From: Symsagittifera roscoffensis
Lineage: Eukaryota; Xenacoelomorpha; Acoela; Convolutidae
Reading direction: 5' to 3'
Length of the DNA stretch: 64,000 nt
Assembly (NCBI RefSeq): GCF_963678635.1
Contig: NC_087063.1
Coordinates: 41,554,759 to 41,618,758 of the forward strand
A program made the position numbers and the translations under genes. The stretch's first letter is position 1; each line of letters begins with the position of its first letter. The notes under the pieces are model-generated. The model was not told where the DNA came from. It did no database searches and saw nothing but the letters and a program-made list of their open reading frames with translations. Shown here one piece after another: positions 24,480-36,150 of the stretch.

Positions 24480-24870
24480 TATATCAGCCAAAGCGCAGTG
24501 GTCGCAACTCGCCAATGAGGCGTTTGAAGTTAGCATTCGTACTTTGTTATGTTTTGAGTCTCTGAAAGATCGGTTTACTAACAAACCGGTATGCCAAAAA
24601 ACTTAGCACTATCACACTTGTACCCTTATTTAAAAGCAAAAAAATTAGCTATGGAAACGAATCCACTTTCCAGAAGTAAACTTTAGGTAAGCTATGGGAA
24701 GTTAGCTATGGGTTTATACTGAACAAAATGGTCTAAGAACAGAACGCACCCAAGAGCAGATTGAATTAATTAAATAATCGTCTTTTTTCCCCTTAATTGT
24801 TTACATTGATTAGTTTTGACGCATGGCAGTTTGGTTTCTAAGCTAAAAATGTTAACAAGACTGCTCGTAT

Positions 24871-26633
24871 CAAAAATAGTATGAGCTTAGTAATTTGGGG
24901 CCATTTTTACACTAAAGGAACTAGAAGACTGCTCGTATCAGGGCAAAGCACTGTCCCGACTGCACTTTAATAATAGTTTTCAACAAAATATTTTTATGCA
25001 CCATTGCAGATATCGCTTGCCTGAAATCAAATCTAAAAAAAGTATATTACCTCCGATCTTTTTTGAAAAGTTTTGAGAGTTTGAAAATGTTCAATTTGGC
25101 CATGCTCTGGACTAACTTAAGGTTTTTTTCGGAATGCTGAAAACGGAAGGCGAATTGTTTATGCCTGGCGAATTATCCCGCTCAACGAAATCGTCCAAAA
25201 TTGAATTGAGACTAGCTTATCGGTCGTATTCATTTCGTACGACTCAAATTTTTACACTTGATATTCTCCAAAGTTTTTATAATTTTTCAATAATTTCCTT
25301 CCCAAAAATTATTCGGTATGGATTAAGGGGTGGGTACTCGGAACATTCATGGTTTCGCCCTGATATACGAGCAGTCTTGTTCGCCTTGACTTTCAGCATC
25401 AACTTATAAAATGATCAGTTTCGCTTACTCGAGATAGACTCGGTTTAGATTGAAAAGACATCAAGCTACAATAGGGATGTGCGCACGCTAGGGGGCACAT
25501 AGGTCCAGGGATCGAGCTCCCAAATTAGTGAAAAATATTCTGAATTAAAAAACCAACCCAAGCAGATATAATCATCATTTTCGCCGAAAGTTGGAGCTAT
25601 ATGATATCAGCATTTAAGCGAAATATAATATTGAATAATCTCACAGAAAAAGGCTAGTGAAAGTGACTTTAACGCACGTTTTACGTTTTGCACTTGTATC
25701 ATTATTGGGCTCCCATTTTTTGATTTTTTTCAGAAACTAATTTTAGAAAAGTTAACATCCGCCAAAAAATTTGGCACAACATACACGTATCAGGGCAAAC
25801 TCAAGACTGCTTTTCAATTTATTTCAAGTTTGCGTTATGGTTTAAGAAAAAATGAGTTTAATGTTATAATAAAAAGTGACATTTTTTTTAAAATCTAAGA
25901 ATCCTTATTTGGGTATAAATGTGATAGAGACGTCCCAATAATTGTGGTTTCTGTGATCTCAGTCTCACAAATTTTGTCGAAGGATAGTCCATTTTCCGTA
26001 TTTCACATTCCAGAGTTATTTTACTTGAGTGAAGCTTTTTTTGCGTCTCAAGGCCGTTTTTTTGGTCCAAAACTTGCACTTGGTACCGTTATTGCAGCCA
26101 AAATTAGTCAGGCTGCGGTATACTTCAAGCTAGAAATCAAAAAGAAGGTCGTCCTCACAAACTATTATTGCCGTGGCAGGGGAGCGATTACACGATCTGG
26201 CGCTTTCGAAAGGAGCGCCTTGCACTGTGCTAAGAGCCTCCTTATATCAGCCAAAGCGCAGTGGTCGCAACTCGCCAATGAGGCGTTTGAAGTTAGCATT
26301 CGTACTTTGTTATGTTTTGAGTCTCTGAAAGATCGGTTTACTAACAAACCGGTATGCCAAAAAACTTAGCACTGTCACACTTGTACCCTTATTTAAAAGC
26401 AAAAAAATTAGCTATGGAAACGAATCCACTTTCCAGAAGTAAATTTTAGGTAAGCTATGGGAAGTTAGCTATGGGTTTATACTGAACAAAATGGTCTAAG
26501 AACAGAACGTACCCAAGAGCAGATTGAATTAATTAAATAATCGTCTTTTTTCCCCTTAATTGTTTACATTGATTAGTTTTGACGCATGGCAGTTTGGTTT
26601 CTAAGCTAAAAATGTTAACAAGACTGCTCGTAT
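24871..26633 (+). repeat. Tandem duplication, copy 2
   Basis: Direct, adjacent repeat of copy 1 at an offset of exactly 1,763 bp, as shown by matching features at 23,371/25,134 and 24,181/25,944. At its right edge the family A module is intact (GTATC then AGGGCGAAGCCCTG), so this edge preserves the original sequence. Only one base (C) is shared at the breakpoint. Confidence 0.93.
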
Positions 26634-27490
26634 CAGGGCGAAGCCCTGAATGTTCCGACTGCCTTTTAATGTTTAATGAAATGTAATAAAAATGAAACAA
26701 AAATTCTAAAATTTGAAATTTTTTATGAAAATCATCCTCCCACATGCCATATAAAGTACAAAAGGATAGATTTCGCTCCTTGTAACAAATCAATTATGGC
26801 AAATAAGCTTCTTCCAACTAATTTGGAACAATTTCTAAGACGGATTAAATCTTCGCTTACGCGTTAATAGCGCGAATTATATCGCGCGTTAATTGTCCGA
26901 AATTGGTCAAAATGGCAATCTTTAAACCCTCATAACTTCACGAAAAATGATCACAGGTGAAATATCTTTTCAAATATAAGCTCAGGACAACAATAGCTTT
27001 CGAATGATATCAAAATCAGTCAAAAATGGCTAGAAAAGTCGAAATTTGTCTGAAAAAAAAACCCACCCCGAGCACAAATATTCCGTTACTTTCGTATCGA
27101 AACAGGGGCGGATCTAGGATTTTCTCGAGGGGGGGGGGGATTTTCAAAAAATTTCCAAAATTTTGACGACTTTTTTTTTTTTTAGGTCGACCAAATTGAT
27201 TTTTCGAGCTCTCCCAAAGCACCGTTTTGCCCCTATTTTGGCAACAATTTCTGCATTTTTGAAAAAAAACAGTCAAAAAACCGTTTTTGGGAACTTTTTG
27301 AAAAATTTTGACAAAAAAATCGTCCTCAAAGTTAGTATATATTGGCGCCGAAGGCGTCTCTAGAAAAATTTTAGGGTCGGTCGGCCAAAACTGGATTTCG
27401 GAAAAAGTATCAAAGGGGGACCGTTTGGGTCGGCAGGGGGTCGAATCCCTGAGGGGGGCGCGTCCGCCCCTGTATCGAAAGTCGGAACAA
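26614..27490 (+). repeat. Repeat running from a family A end to a family C end
   Basis: Begins with the intact module AACAAGACTGCTCGTATC + CAGGGC-GAA-GCCCTG region + AATGTTCCGACTGCC. It continues through a body shared, inverted, with 2,308-3,030. It ends in the hairpin ACTTTCG-TAT-CGAAAGT followed by CGGAACAATAA. It is interrupted at 27,103-27,472 by a hAT MITE. Both ends carry GTTCCGAC in inverted orientation beside a hairpin. Confidence 0.7.
27103..27472. mobile_element. Non-autonomous hAT element (370 bp)
   Basis: Terminal inverted repeats CAGGGGCGGA and TCCGCCCCTG, with exact 8-bp target duplications TATCGAAA at 27,095-27,102 and 27,473-27,480. The uninterrupted target (cgtatcgaaagtcgg) is seen on the minus strand at about 2,312-2,326. 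The inside is poly-T/poly-G rich and non-coding. The long minus-strand frame across it is a by-product of this composition. CAGGGGCGGAT ends are widespread among animal hAT-type MITEs. Confidence 0.92.
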
Positions 27491-28288
27491 TAACTCAAAC
27501 TCAATCTGCACGCAATAAGGCGTCGGCAAAATAAAATGTGTGAAATGTTCGAGTTTCGGTTTCAGTCAGGTTCCAAAGGATTCTGCTAGCAGCAGAATTT
27601 AGCAAATTTCGCAGAATTCGGCTTATGGAGCAGATATTTTATAGAGCAGGAGATAGAGCAGAATTTCTATCATGCGGCAGAATTTATCATTTTTCTCAAA
27701 AATCTTCTAAAAAAATTATAAAATTAATGCTGCAATTATTTCTCAGAAACAACAAATAGGCATCTATGCTCTACTTGACTTAACTTTCAACAAAAACTGC
27801 TCTATCTCTTTATCTCTTAAAAATACAAAAAATTATTCTCGATGCTAGGTCTTTTCAACAGACCACAAAACAAGTTACCTCCTTCAACGCTCATTTCAGA
27901 CAAAATATTCACGGTTAGCGAGCGCTCGCTCCGCTGCGCTTATATTTGGCGGCACTTGGAGGTAAATTGCCCGAAAATCAGTGTTTGGCGCTAAATTAGT
28001 TGGCGCTTCGGAGACCCTTCAAATCCGACTATTGTCTAAGCTTCCCTATCAGGTTATCTAAGCTTCCGAATGCAGACAGTTATCAAAGTAGTCTGGTAAA
28101 AGGCCTGTATTTCAATTTTTTGGCTAAAAGTCGGTCGGAAAAAAAATTCTGGTAAAAGGGCGTCTCCCTGCTGGTCCATATCTAGGCTCTGTGATAGTGA
28201 CACTAGTGACATAATTTTATTGTTTTTGAGAAGTACAACTATCAAATTATTTCCGTTATTCTGATTCGCCTGCCTTCGTTTTGTTTGT

Positions 28289-28326
28289 CTGTGTGTGTGT
28301 GTGTGTGTGTGGGGGGGGGGGGGGGG
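28289..28326. repeat. (TG)n then poly-G tract
   Basis: About eleven TG units followed by about seventeen G, inside intron 1. Confidence 0.95.
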
Positions 28327-29196
28327 TGATGATTGTACTTGTTGTCCTGGTGTTCGAAAAGAATCAAAGCACGCCGTCTGGTCCTCGCCCTAAATGTTAT
28401 TGTTTCACGGGGGACTAGGCTCAAAGAGCTTAATTGTTTAAATTTGTGAGAAAAGTGGCTAAAGGGTCTGCTTGTTGTTTTTATTGGGTCGCTTGACCCA
28501 ATTATCCTCTAAGAATTTGAGCCCTACTTACTACTAACCTTCGAGCACCGTAGAACAAACTTGTGAAGTGATTTATACACTTAATTCGCTTATACATGAG
28601 CATTCCACTATTGGACACCATTTTTGTTGCCGTGTTTATGAAAAAGACAAAAAAATACTGTTTGCGTTATAGTTTTGACTTCATGAATGAAATTGAAAAA
28701 ACCGCTGATTAAAGTTTGCGAATTAGACATGCTGATCATATCGCAAGTTATTTATTAGTCTCTTTTCCTCGACGTATTTGAGTTTAAGATTTCGATGGCA
28801 GAGTAAACAAAAAGCTGCCAGATTGTATCTAAGCTTTGATTTAGGTTAAGTTTAGTTCGGTTTAGAAATAAGCAAACCGATGGAACTGACTTAAAATCCT
28901 TGACCTTAAATTAAATAGAACGTATCGCTTTCAATGATCGAATCATTTTACGAATGATCGGAGATGAATGATAGTCTAATAAATTTAGTGTCCTTAATGT
29001 TTTAATGATAGTTTAATCATTTCTAATAATCGAAATGTAGGTCTTTTGGGGCGAGTACCAGGTCATTAGTCTAAGATCGTTTGTCATGCTCACTACTTAA
29101 AGAAAAGACCGCTTTGTCCGCTAGATCCAATGAAACTTACTTGGTATTCTAATAATTGGTCCAGTAGTTTTTTTTATTAATGTTTTGCTGTTTCAG

Positions 29197-29242
29197 TGGA
29201 AGAACAGATGGGCAGTACTCTCCAGACAGTCTCCTGTGGCAG
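29197..29242 (+). CDS. DOK7: DOK7-like exon 2 (PH domain microexon)
   Basis: A 46-nt exon between a strong acceptor (ttttgctgTTTCAG) and the donor GCAG|GTCAGT. It encodes WKNRWAVLSRQSPVA plus one base. The pattern WKxRWxVLxxxSPVA is the hallmark of the DOK7 PH domain and continues directly from the GKK of exon 1. The split codon (G + AC) gives the Asp that begins exon 3, as in vertebrate DOK7 (SPVAD). It is too short for ORF-based finding, and its identity rests on this match and on phase agreement with both neighbours. Confidence 0.88.
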
Positions 29243-31353
29243 GTCAGTCAGCCTTGTATTACATAAATTATTACATACCTAAAACTAATGCCAAGTAATT
29301 AGACTTATTACGTCATGAAATTTGATTTATTGCACCATTGATTCAAAAAAACAATTGCATCGCTTTGGTCCATTCAAGCGTGGCTGAAGTCGGAAATCAG
29401 CTAAAATCGGAAATCTTTTGGGTGTACTTTGAGTACTACGAAATTATTTCGATTCGGTACACTCACTGTCTTTTTGATATGATAATCATGAATAGACAGA
29501 AGTACAGGTGCAGAAATTTTATTTTGCGCCATTAAAATGTTTGGGCTACAAATTAAATCTTTAGTCTTGCGACGACGGGCGCATTTAAGCTGCCATTGTG
29601 CTAGTCTTATATGTTCAGACCTCACACATTTTGAGGAGGCCGTAAAACGAGTCTTATTTGCGGCTTAGTTTGTGGTTTGACCACTTTTGTGTTTAGCTAT
29701 GCCTCGATAACTGGGGGCTTGTATCAATAGCTTTCAAACCATTTTATGGCTCCGTCTACGTAGAATTGCCAATGGTTACTGTGCAATAGTTCGAAGTACT
29801 AGTAACTCTAAAGCCAAGAAAATTTTTCTGAAGAACAAGATATCTTAACATAATTCACCAGATAGGCAATGTCTAGCAAAAGGCTCATCGGTGAATTGAA
29901 ATTAGATTAGAATTCGCGAATGATGAAAATTCTGAACGCATTTTGAAATAAAGCAAAAAAATGGCTATTATAAAAGGTTGTATTCTTACTTTTTCGCTTT
30001 CTTTGAAAACCTGCCCAGAAATATTACCATTTTTGAATTATGTAGTATTAATCAAAATTGAATATAAATAATTCCACTGATGCCCATATTTGATTTAACT
30101 GGACCGTTTGACAATTTATTTGCCCGAACTTGCATGGTTTTTTGCTTTCGAGTAGCAGATGTAAAATCAAAAACCCTGGGGGAAAATCAAATTTTTTCGT
30201 TTAAATATATTTTGTTCTTCAATAGCAGAATTCGTCAATGGTTTCCTGAAAGATAAGTCTCTGTATTTATATGGTTGAATCTGAATAGTGCTATGTTAAG
30301 AAGACGACACAACATTAAGACGACAAGACAGTTAGACGATTTTTTTCCTCGTTGGGACCATAGTTTATAAATTACATCATTATTTTAGAGTTGATGAAGC
30401 TCTTATAAAAAAAAATTGCGATTTTTTTTTGCTGAAACGAATCCTATTTGCAGAAAAATTAGAGTTAATTATCCAGAATTGATCTTTTGTTTTTGAACCC
30501 GAAGCGCGGAACATTTTGTCAAAGCAAATTTTGAGAGCGCTGAAAATCAATTTGGTCGTTCTAAAAAAATCCATAAAATCGTCTCCCTCCATAAAATCCT
30601 AGAGCGCCATTGGTTCTTATAACGTTATATTACTTTCAAGAAATTTACAGAAGAAAACGTCACTTGTCGTCTTAACAACTGTCGTCTCATTTATGGGACA
30701 CCAATCTGAACAGCTGAAAGATTTGTTCAGATAAATGCACGTGGAGGCTCAGTTTGAGAACAGCTTCAGGCTGAAGTTTTCTCGATTTCCTAACATCTGA
30801 TCATGCTGAAATCCTTTTGACCTCAACCGAATTTGGAGTCGCATTTTAGAATCTGGTGATTTATGGCCTTACACCGTCATATCAAGGATATGATATCGTA
30901 TTCAAAACACATCAATCTCTCGTTTATAAAGTCACTACACAAGAAGTTATTGGAGCAAGACTAAATAATATATTTCACTGAAAATTTCAAAAATTTTAGA
31001 GTGCTAGTCTCTGGTTTTCAGTAACGCAAAAGTTAGAAAATTGCAAGCCGCGCTAAAAAACTAACATTTTAAGCATTTCCGATGATTTTTTTGGAAAACT
31101 GATGGGAAAATATAGGATAAGTTGGGGGCAATAAAAATCATAGGTATTTTCAATTTTAACAGCATCCAGGTACTAACTATCACAATTATGCTCCCTCCCC
31201 TGTTTGTTATCAGTTTGTCTTTTTAAGCTAACAATTCAATATTGAGTATCTTACAGTGTTAGTCTTTAATAGCTATTTAGAATACACCTGAGCTGCGCTT
31301 TTACTAAGTTATAATTAGGCATAGAAAAGATTTACAATACAAGAATCGTGAGA

Positions 31354-32032
31354 TCAATTTTTATCTTTTGACTCAAAGCCACAAATTGCCCTAAATGTCC
31401 TAATCCAAGGAATTGTTACGCGTACCCAGAAAGAGTACTTATTTCCAATTTCCATGGATGGCCGATTTAGGTAAATGTTAGCATCAGTACTAGTCAATCG
31501 AATGTTTCCTTTCGAATGTGATGATGACACCAATATTTTGTAGGCAAGAGATAAAAGATGAAAAGTTTTCCCCGTTGAATCAAAGTTTTCATCTTTTCTT
31601 TCAAGACAAATCTGAGACGTCTTTTTCATCTTTCAATGGGGGAATTTCTGCCTCTGCTCAGCGTCCTCGTCTGTTTGAGTTAAACCAAAGGAAGCCTTTT
31701 CTTTGAAGATGTGATTTCACGCCTAAATACACAATTTTAGCCTCCACTAGCGGTGCTATTTGCATCAATTTTATATAGATAATGCTTTCACAAAAAATTT
31801 CACAGAAAAACTTAGTCGATTTTTTCAAATGTTTGTTGTCAGTGAAAAAAACGTGAAGCACAACATTTGAAGGTCTCTTCTTCGAAACTTCGCTCGGAGT
31901 GACGAAAATGATTGGTGTCATTTTAAGAGCTGCCGGAATATGTTTCGATATATAGCATTCTATACGGACTCTCGGAATTTTAGAATCTGATTTTTCTGTT
32001 TTTTTTCTACTGTTATTCTTATATGTTTTCAA
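31354..32032 (-). pseudogene. Possible decayed coding segment in intron 2
   Basis: Two minus-strand frames (32,032-31,658 and 31,629-31,354) have fairly protein-like composition. Between them a third frame reads FGLTQTDEDAEQRQKFPH before a stop. The pieces look like one protein broken by frameshifts. The second contains GNKYSFWVRVTIPWIRTFRA. I recognise no family. There are no clear splice sites, and it may be chance in an AT-rich intron. Confidence 0.22.
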
Positions 32033-32549
32033 TCAATTGGGGAAATTGGCCGTCTTGTTGCTTACAGCAAGTGAGAAAAGAGGTTAATTCATTTTCATAG
32101 CTTGAAAATTGTTGTTTATTTTGGAAAAAGATATTATTAGGTCGAGTACGGCCACAGATTTTTTTTATTTTTACTGAGAAAATATAACTACACCAAATTG
32201 ATTCATGTTGTTCTGGCCATTTTAAAAATTAATATGAAGATAGCGCTTAATGATATTAGCGCAGGAGTTGATAATTCGGGAAGTGACAACTAGTCGGGAA
32301 GTGACAATCTATTTATAAATTTTCAACTGGATTGTTTTGTTTTGTGAGGATATGCTTTTCAATGAGTTTAAAGAAGCAAAACAACATCTTTGATTAAAAA
32401 AATTTACGAATGAGTCTTAATTCCTTTTTTTATTTTTAGCAACTCCGCATAGATAAATGATTATCTAGTCTTTCACGTAAAGTTAAATTTTTATCATGAT
32501 ATCGCTTGTTTTTTTTTGCTGTGATTGAGGCCAAAAATAAATGGGAACT

Positions 32550-35250
32550 CAAGTCTGAATAGATAATTTTCAATTGTATATAACGACGCACATGCAATTT
32601 TTGATTGTTTTTCTATGCTCTGGCTTTATTTTTTAATGCGGATCTCTCAAATTTAGAAGCACCTGCCTGCCATTTTGCTCTCGGTCTCAAACTTGAATTA
32701 GATTTTGAGATAAAATCCATAAACAATCGTAACCATTTTATGAAACATGCTATTGCTATTCTAGACTTATTTTTTGGAACTAAATCCGACTTTTTTGGCG
32801 AAACTGTTGTTCAGATTTGTAAAACTGTCTTGAGCATAATGTTTTGGACGAAATTGATTTCGCGCATATTTGTTCTTGTATTTTTAAAATTGTGAAAACG
32901 AATTAAAATGTGGGAACCAATTTTGTTAAATTAAGACAATTTATCCACCAAAAAGGTCCAACCTACCTAGAAGCCGTACAACTCATCACGGAGAACTGTA
33001 CGGCTGTTTTCGTCAGTTTTTTTCGGTTGTTTTTGTCAGTTTTTTTCGGTTATTTTTTCTGGGCTGGGTAATTTTGCCTCATCCTCAGTCAACGGATCAT
33101 GGTGGTCCTCAAACATCTGACTTTCCGATTACAAGGCAGAGTCGTAATCGCTTTGCACCCGCTCCCCTGGTTGTTACCTTATGGTAGCAGTCTTGTTTAT
33201 GATGTATACCTAGCTTAATAAGACTAGAGTTTGTTGAATCAGTGCGAAGCCCTGATTCTACTGACTGCTCTGTAGGTAGGCTGAAATTGTTTAGTCTAAA
33301 AAACGAAAAAGTATGTTTTCCGGTTTTTTTTACACGATATCAATTATGTTTAGTTAAAATTTGCTATGCGATGATTTTAACAACAGTAATATTAGAAGGA
33401 AGGGCGGACTCTTTAGGCTAAATTATGCGATTTTAGGTGGACCTTTGAAACATTAATTTTGGACAAAAAGTCAATTGAGGTTGATTTTTCATTTCCCTCT
33501 CATGAATTTGAGTTGTGTTAAATCCAATTTTTTTTATTACTATCGAATAAAACACGAGCCGAGATCAGACGATAATTAGACTAGCATCAGTGTAATACGC
33601 AGAATGATCATGCAGCCAAAAACAATTCTTACTGTGCTTGCGCGTCTCATTTTTCGAAAAAAAATCCACATTCTCCTTGAGAAAAAAATGCAAAAAATAG
33701 CCAATAAGGCGGAAACGGTGCCACTTAAACTTTCTGTTTCCGGTCATAATAGATATATGGAGTTATAGTGAGCATCAATAAGCTCAAAACCTCAGTTTTT
33801 ATCAAAAATGATTGCACCTGTAAATTGTGTTTCATATTGAGCTCATGATATCAATATTTTTTTTTTGAAATGATTTTTGCATTTCCGCCATGAGCTGTTT
33901 CTGCTATCTATTTTTTCCGAGAAAAAAAACAAATTAGGCATTTTGCTCTGGTGGCAAAACTTGAAGTTTATTTGGAGATGAAATGCATGAAAAATCGTAG
34001 CCATCGAATGGTTTTTCGCCATACCATTTATCATTGTTTTAGTTGCTTTTTTGGAGCCAAATCTCATTTTTTGTGGCGAAACTGTGGTTCAAAGATAAAA
34101 AACTGTCTCGAGCATAATGGTTTGGACGAAGTTGATTTCGCGCATTTTCGTTTTTTAGCATTTTTAAAAATTAGGAACGAGTTCAACCGTTCCTAATTTC
34201 AGCCAGAAGAAGGCGGAAAATGCAACGCATAAACTTTCTGTGCCTAGTCATAATCGGCATTTGTATTCAAAGCGAGCATCAGTAAATGCAAAGTCTCGCT
34301 GTTTTATTTAATTGATTGCAGGTTTAATTTGTATTTCATATTTAGCTTCTCGTTTATTGAAAAAGTTTGCCTTTGAGAAAAAAATCCACATGTTGTTTGA
34401 GAGAAAAACTTTATATTGAGCTCTTGATATCAATATTTTTTTTAAATTAAATGGTATTAACGTTTCCGCCATGAACTTTTTTTGCGAGAGTTATTTTTTT
34501 CCGAGGAGAAAAACTAAAGTGGCAATTTTTTCTCGTCCTAAAACTTGTTTTTTTTTTTGCGATGGGTCTATAATAATCGTAATCATCGCATGAAATAAAC
34601 TACTGCTACTCTTTAATGATTTTGATGTCTGAAGAGAAACGGAAGTCTCAGTATTCCCAATCACCATACCATTCATCCTTGTTTTAGACGCATTTTTTGG
34701 GGGTTAAACCTTACTTTTGTTGGCGAAACTCTTGTTCAATTATACAAAACTGTCTCGAGCATAACAGTTCAGCCGAAGTCAACTTTGCACGTTTTCGTTC
34801 TTCTGCTTTTTAAAAAGTTGTGGGAACGAATTTAAATCTATAAACCATTTTTGTTAAATTAAAACGATTTATCCTTAAAGTAGAAGAAAAAAGCGGAAAT
34901 TAGCCAGAAAAAGGCGGAACAATGCGCCGCCTTTATTTTTTGTTCCTGGTCATAATAGGCATATGAATTAGAGTGAGCATCAGTATTTTCAAAGCCTCAC
35001 TGTTGAATTACAAATGTTTGCAGTTTTAAAATGCATTTCACATTGAGCTCGTGATAATGACATCTTTCTCTCAATGGTATACACATTTCTGCCATAAACT
35101 GCTGATGAGCGAGTCGATTTTTCCGAGAGAAAACAATTTCGGTACGAATTTTTCTTATTTTCTCCGAAAGTTGAAACGAACCAACCAGTCTACTCGACAG
35201 GGTGGACATTTAATTCAATTTCAGCAAAGTTTAATCAAATTTCAACCATA
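32550..35250 (+). repeat. Degenerate tandem repeat block
   Basis: Two sub-blocks alternate. One, around GGCGAAACTGTTGTTCA and GTCTYGAGCATAA followed by CGCGCATTTTCGTT, occurs near 32,660-32,885, 33,940-34,170 and 34,510-34,830. The other, around TTTCYGTTCCTGGTCATAATAGG and GAGTGAGCATCAGTA with ATTGAGCTCRTGATATCAA, occurs near 33,705-33,905, 34,213-34,480 and 34,912-35,110. Periods are about 510-700 bp, with one longer gap occupied by a SINE. There is no coding capacity. Confidence 0.65.
33050..33169 (-). mobile_element. tRNA-derived SINE, copy 1
   Basis: On the minus strand the order is a box-A-like GGGTGCAAAGCGATTACG, a box-B-like GATGTTTGAGGACC, then CACCATGATCCG, a GAGGATGAGGCAAAATTAC piece, CCCAGCCCAGAAAAAATAAC, and an A-rich tail with a repeated CGAAAAAAACTGAC. 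The same order is found at 59,385-59,520. Such SINEs are transcribed by RNA polymerase III and mobilised by a partner LINE. Confidence 0.72.
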
Positions 35251-35765
35251 GAAAATATTGAAAAGTAAAAATGCGACAATCAGTAAAAAGTTTTAAATTT
35301 TAAACAGAAAAAAGACTAGATGTTTATCATAATTAGTGTGTTAATGGGAAAGTATTGTTTATGGGAATAAACATTTTCAGGTTAATTTAAAATTTGACAA
35401 GCGATGATTTCTCAAAAGTTAGAAGTTCGTTCTCGGAGTTTTTAGCAAGCTGAACAGCCTTCAGTGTCTTCTCAAGCTGTAAAAAAATGTTCTCTCGTAT
35501 TGTTTATTTTGATTGCTATGCAAATGTTAAACTAAGATGTTTTGTCCGTAAATTTTTTTTTCTGGAAGAATGATTCCAGAATATTTACCGCAGGCGGCAA
35601 ATACAGTTTTTAAATTCAGACGACAAATACTTCTGGATGGTGTGATATTAACGAAGTGCTCAATCAGGATTATTAACATACTATTGACTTGCTTTTTCCT
35701 TGCATGCGAAAAACATTTTTCTGAGTTAACGAGTGAAACTCTGAACGAGTGGTACTCTTGTTTAG

Positions 35766-36024
35766 TGTGATATGCGTTGCGATATCAAATTGAAAACAAG
35801 TTGGAATTCAATACTTTATTTAGAAGATTGAATTTAGATTTTCTCTTTTCTTTGTTTTCTTATGTACTGAGAGATAGATCGTTGTTAAGTACTCTGATCT
35901 CTCACTTAGTCTCAGTGTCATCACTTATGTATGACCTTGAGCGTACCATAAAATAATGATTTAACACCAGAGGTTGGCTGTACATCCGTATAGTGAGTAC
36001 TGCTACTGCAGTAGCGGTATGACA
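35766..36024 (-). repeat. 3' LTR of element 2
   Basis: 259 bp, plus-strand reading TGTGATATGCG to GCGGTATGACA, same as 42,598-42,856. On the element strand it is preceded by the purine tract GAGGGGGGTG (36,025-36,034), the likely second-strand primer. Confidence 0.96.
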
Positions 36025-36034
36025 CACCCCCCTC
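36025..36034 (-). other. Polypurine tract of element 2
   Basis: GAGGGGGGTG on the element strand, immediately next to the 3' LTR. This is the position where plus-strand DNA synthesis is primed in LTR elements. Confidence 0.75.
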
Positions 36035-36150
36035 GGTGAAAGAAATAAATTATACAACATCAGTAGGATAATTTATTTAAAAGAGTTTTAATTTACTCAG
36101 TTCGGAAGAAAGTTCTTAAGATGAATGACAGTTTTTGGATTATGTAGATT

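Larger units (their letters stand above)
23108..24870 (+). repeat. Tandem duplication, copy 1 (1,763 bp)
   Basis: Matches 24,871-26,633 with very few substitutions (for example taatcgg versus ttatcgg near 23,455 and 25,218) and small homopolymer indels that cancel. It contains a fold-back family A element and, further right, a GC-rich tRNA-like patch. The junction with copy 2 lies inside a family A terminal module: CTGCTCGTATC is followed by aaaaatag instead of AGGGC. Confidence 0.93.
22847..29196 (+). other. Intron 1 of the DOK7-like gene
   Basis: 6,350 bp, from GTGAGT to ctgTTTCAG. It contains the 1,763-bp tandem duplication, a family A/C repeat with an inserted hAT MITE, and a (TG)n(G)n tract. 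From 27,491 to 29,196 I see no element or gene, apart from short GC-rich palindromic bits such as GCGAGCGCTCGC near 27,918 and clustered GCAGAATT motifs near 27,600. Confidence 0.8.

Noticed and set aside
24181..26369. Two 141-codon frames that are nearly identical
   Set aside because: Their similarity comes from the tandem duplication. The translated sequence has no recognised domain, and differences between the copies are not biased to silent sites.
27016..27504. A 162-codon minus-strand frame
   Set aside because: It lies mostly across the hAT MITE and its poly-T/poly-G interior; its amino acid content reflects those runs.
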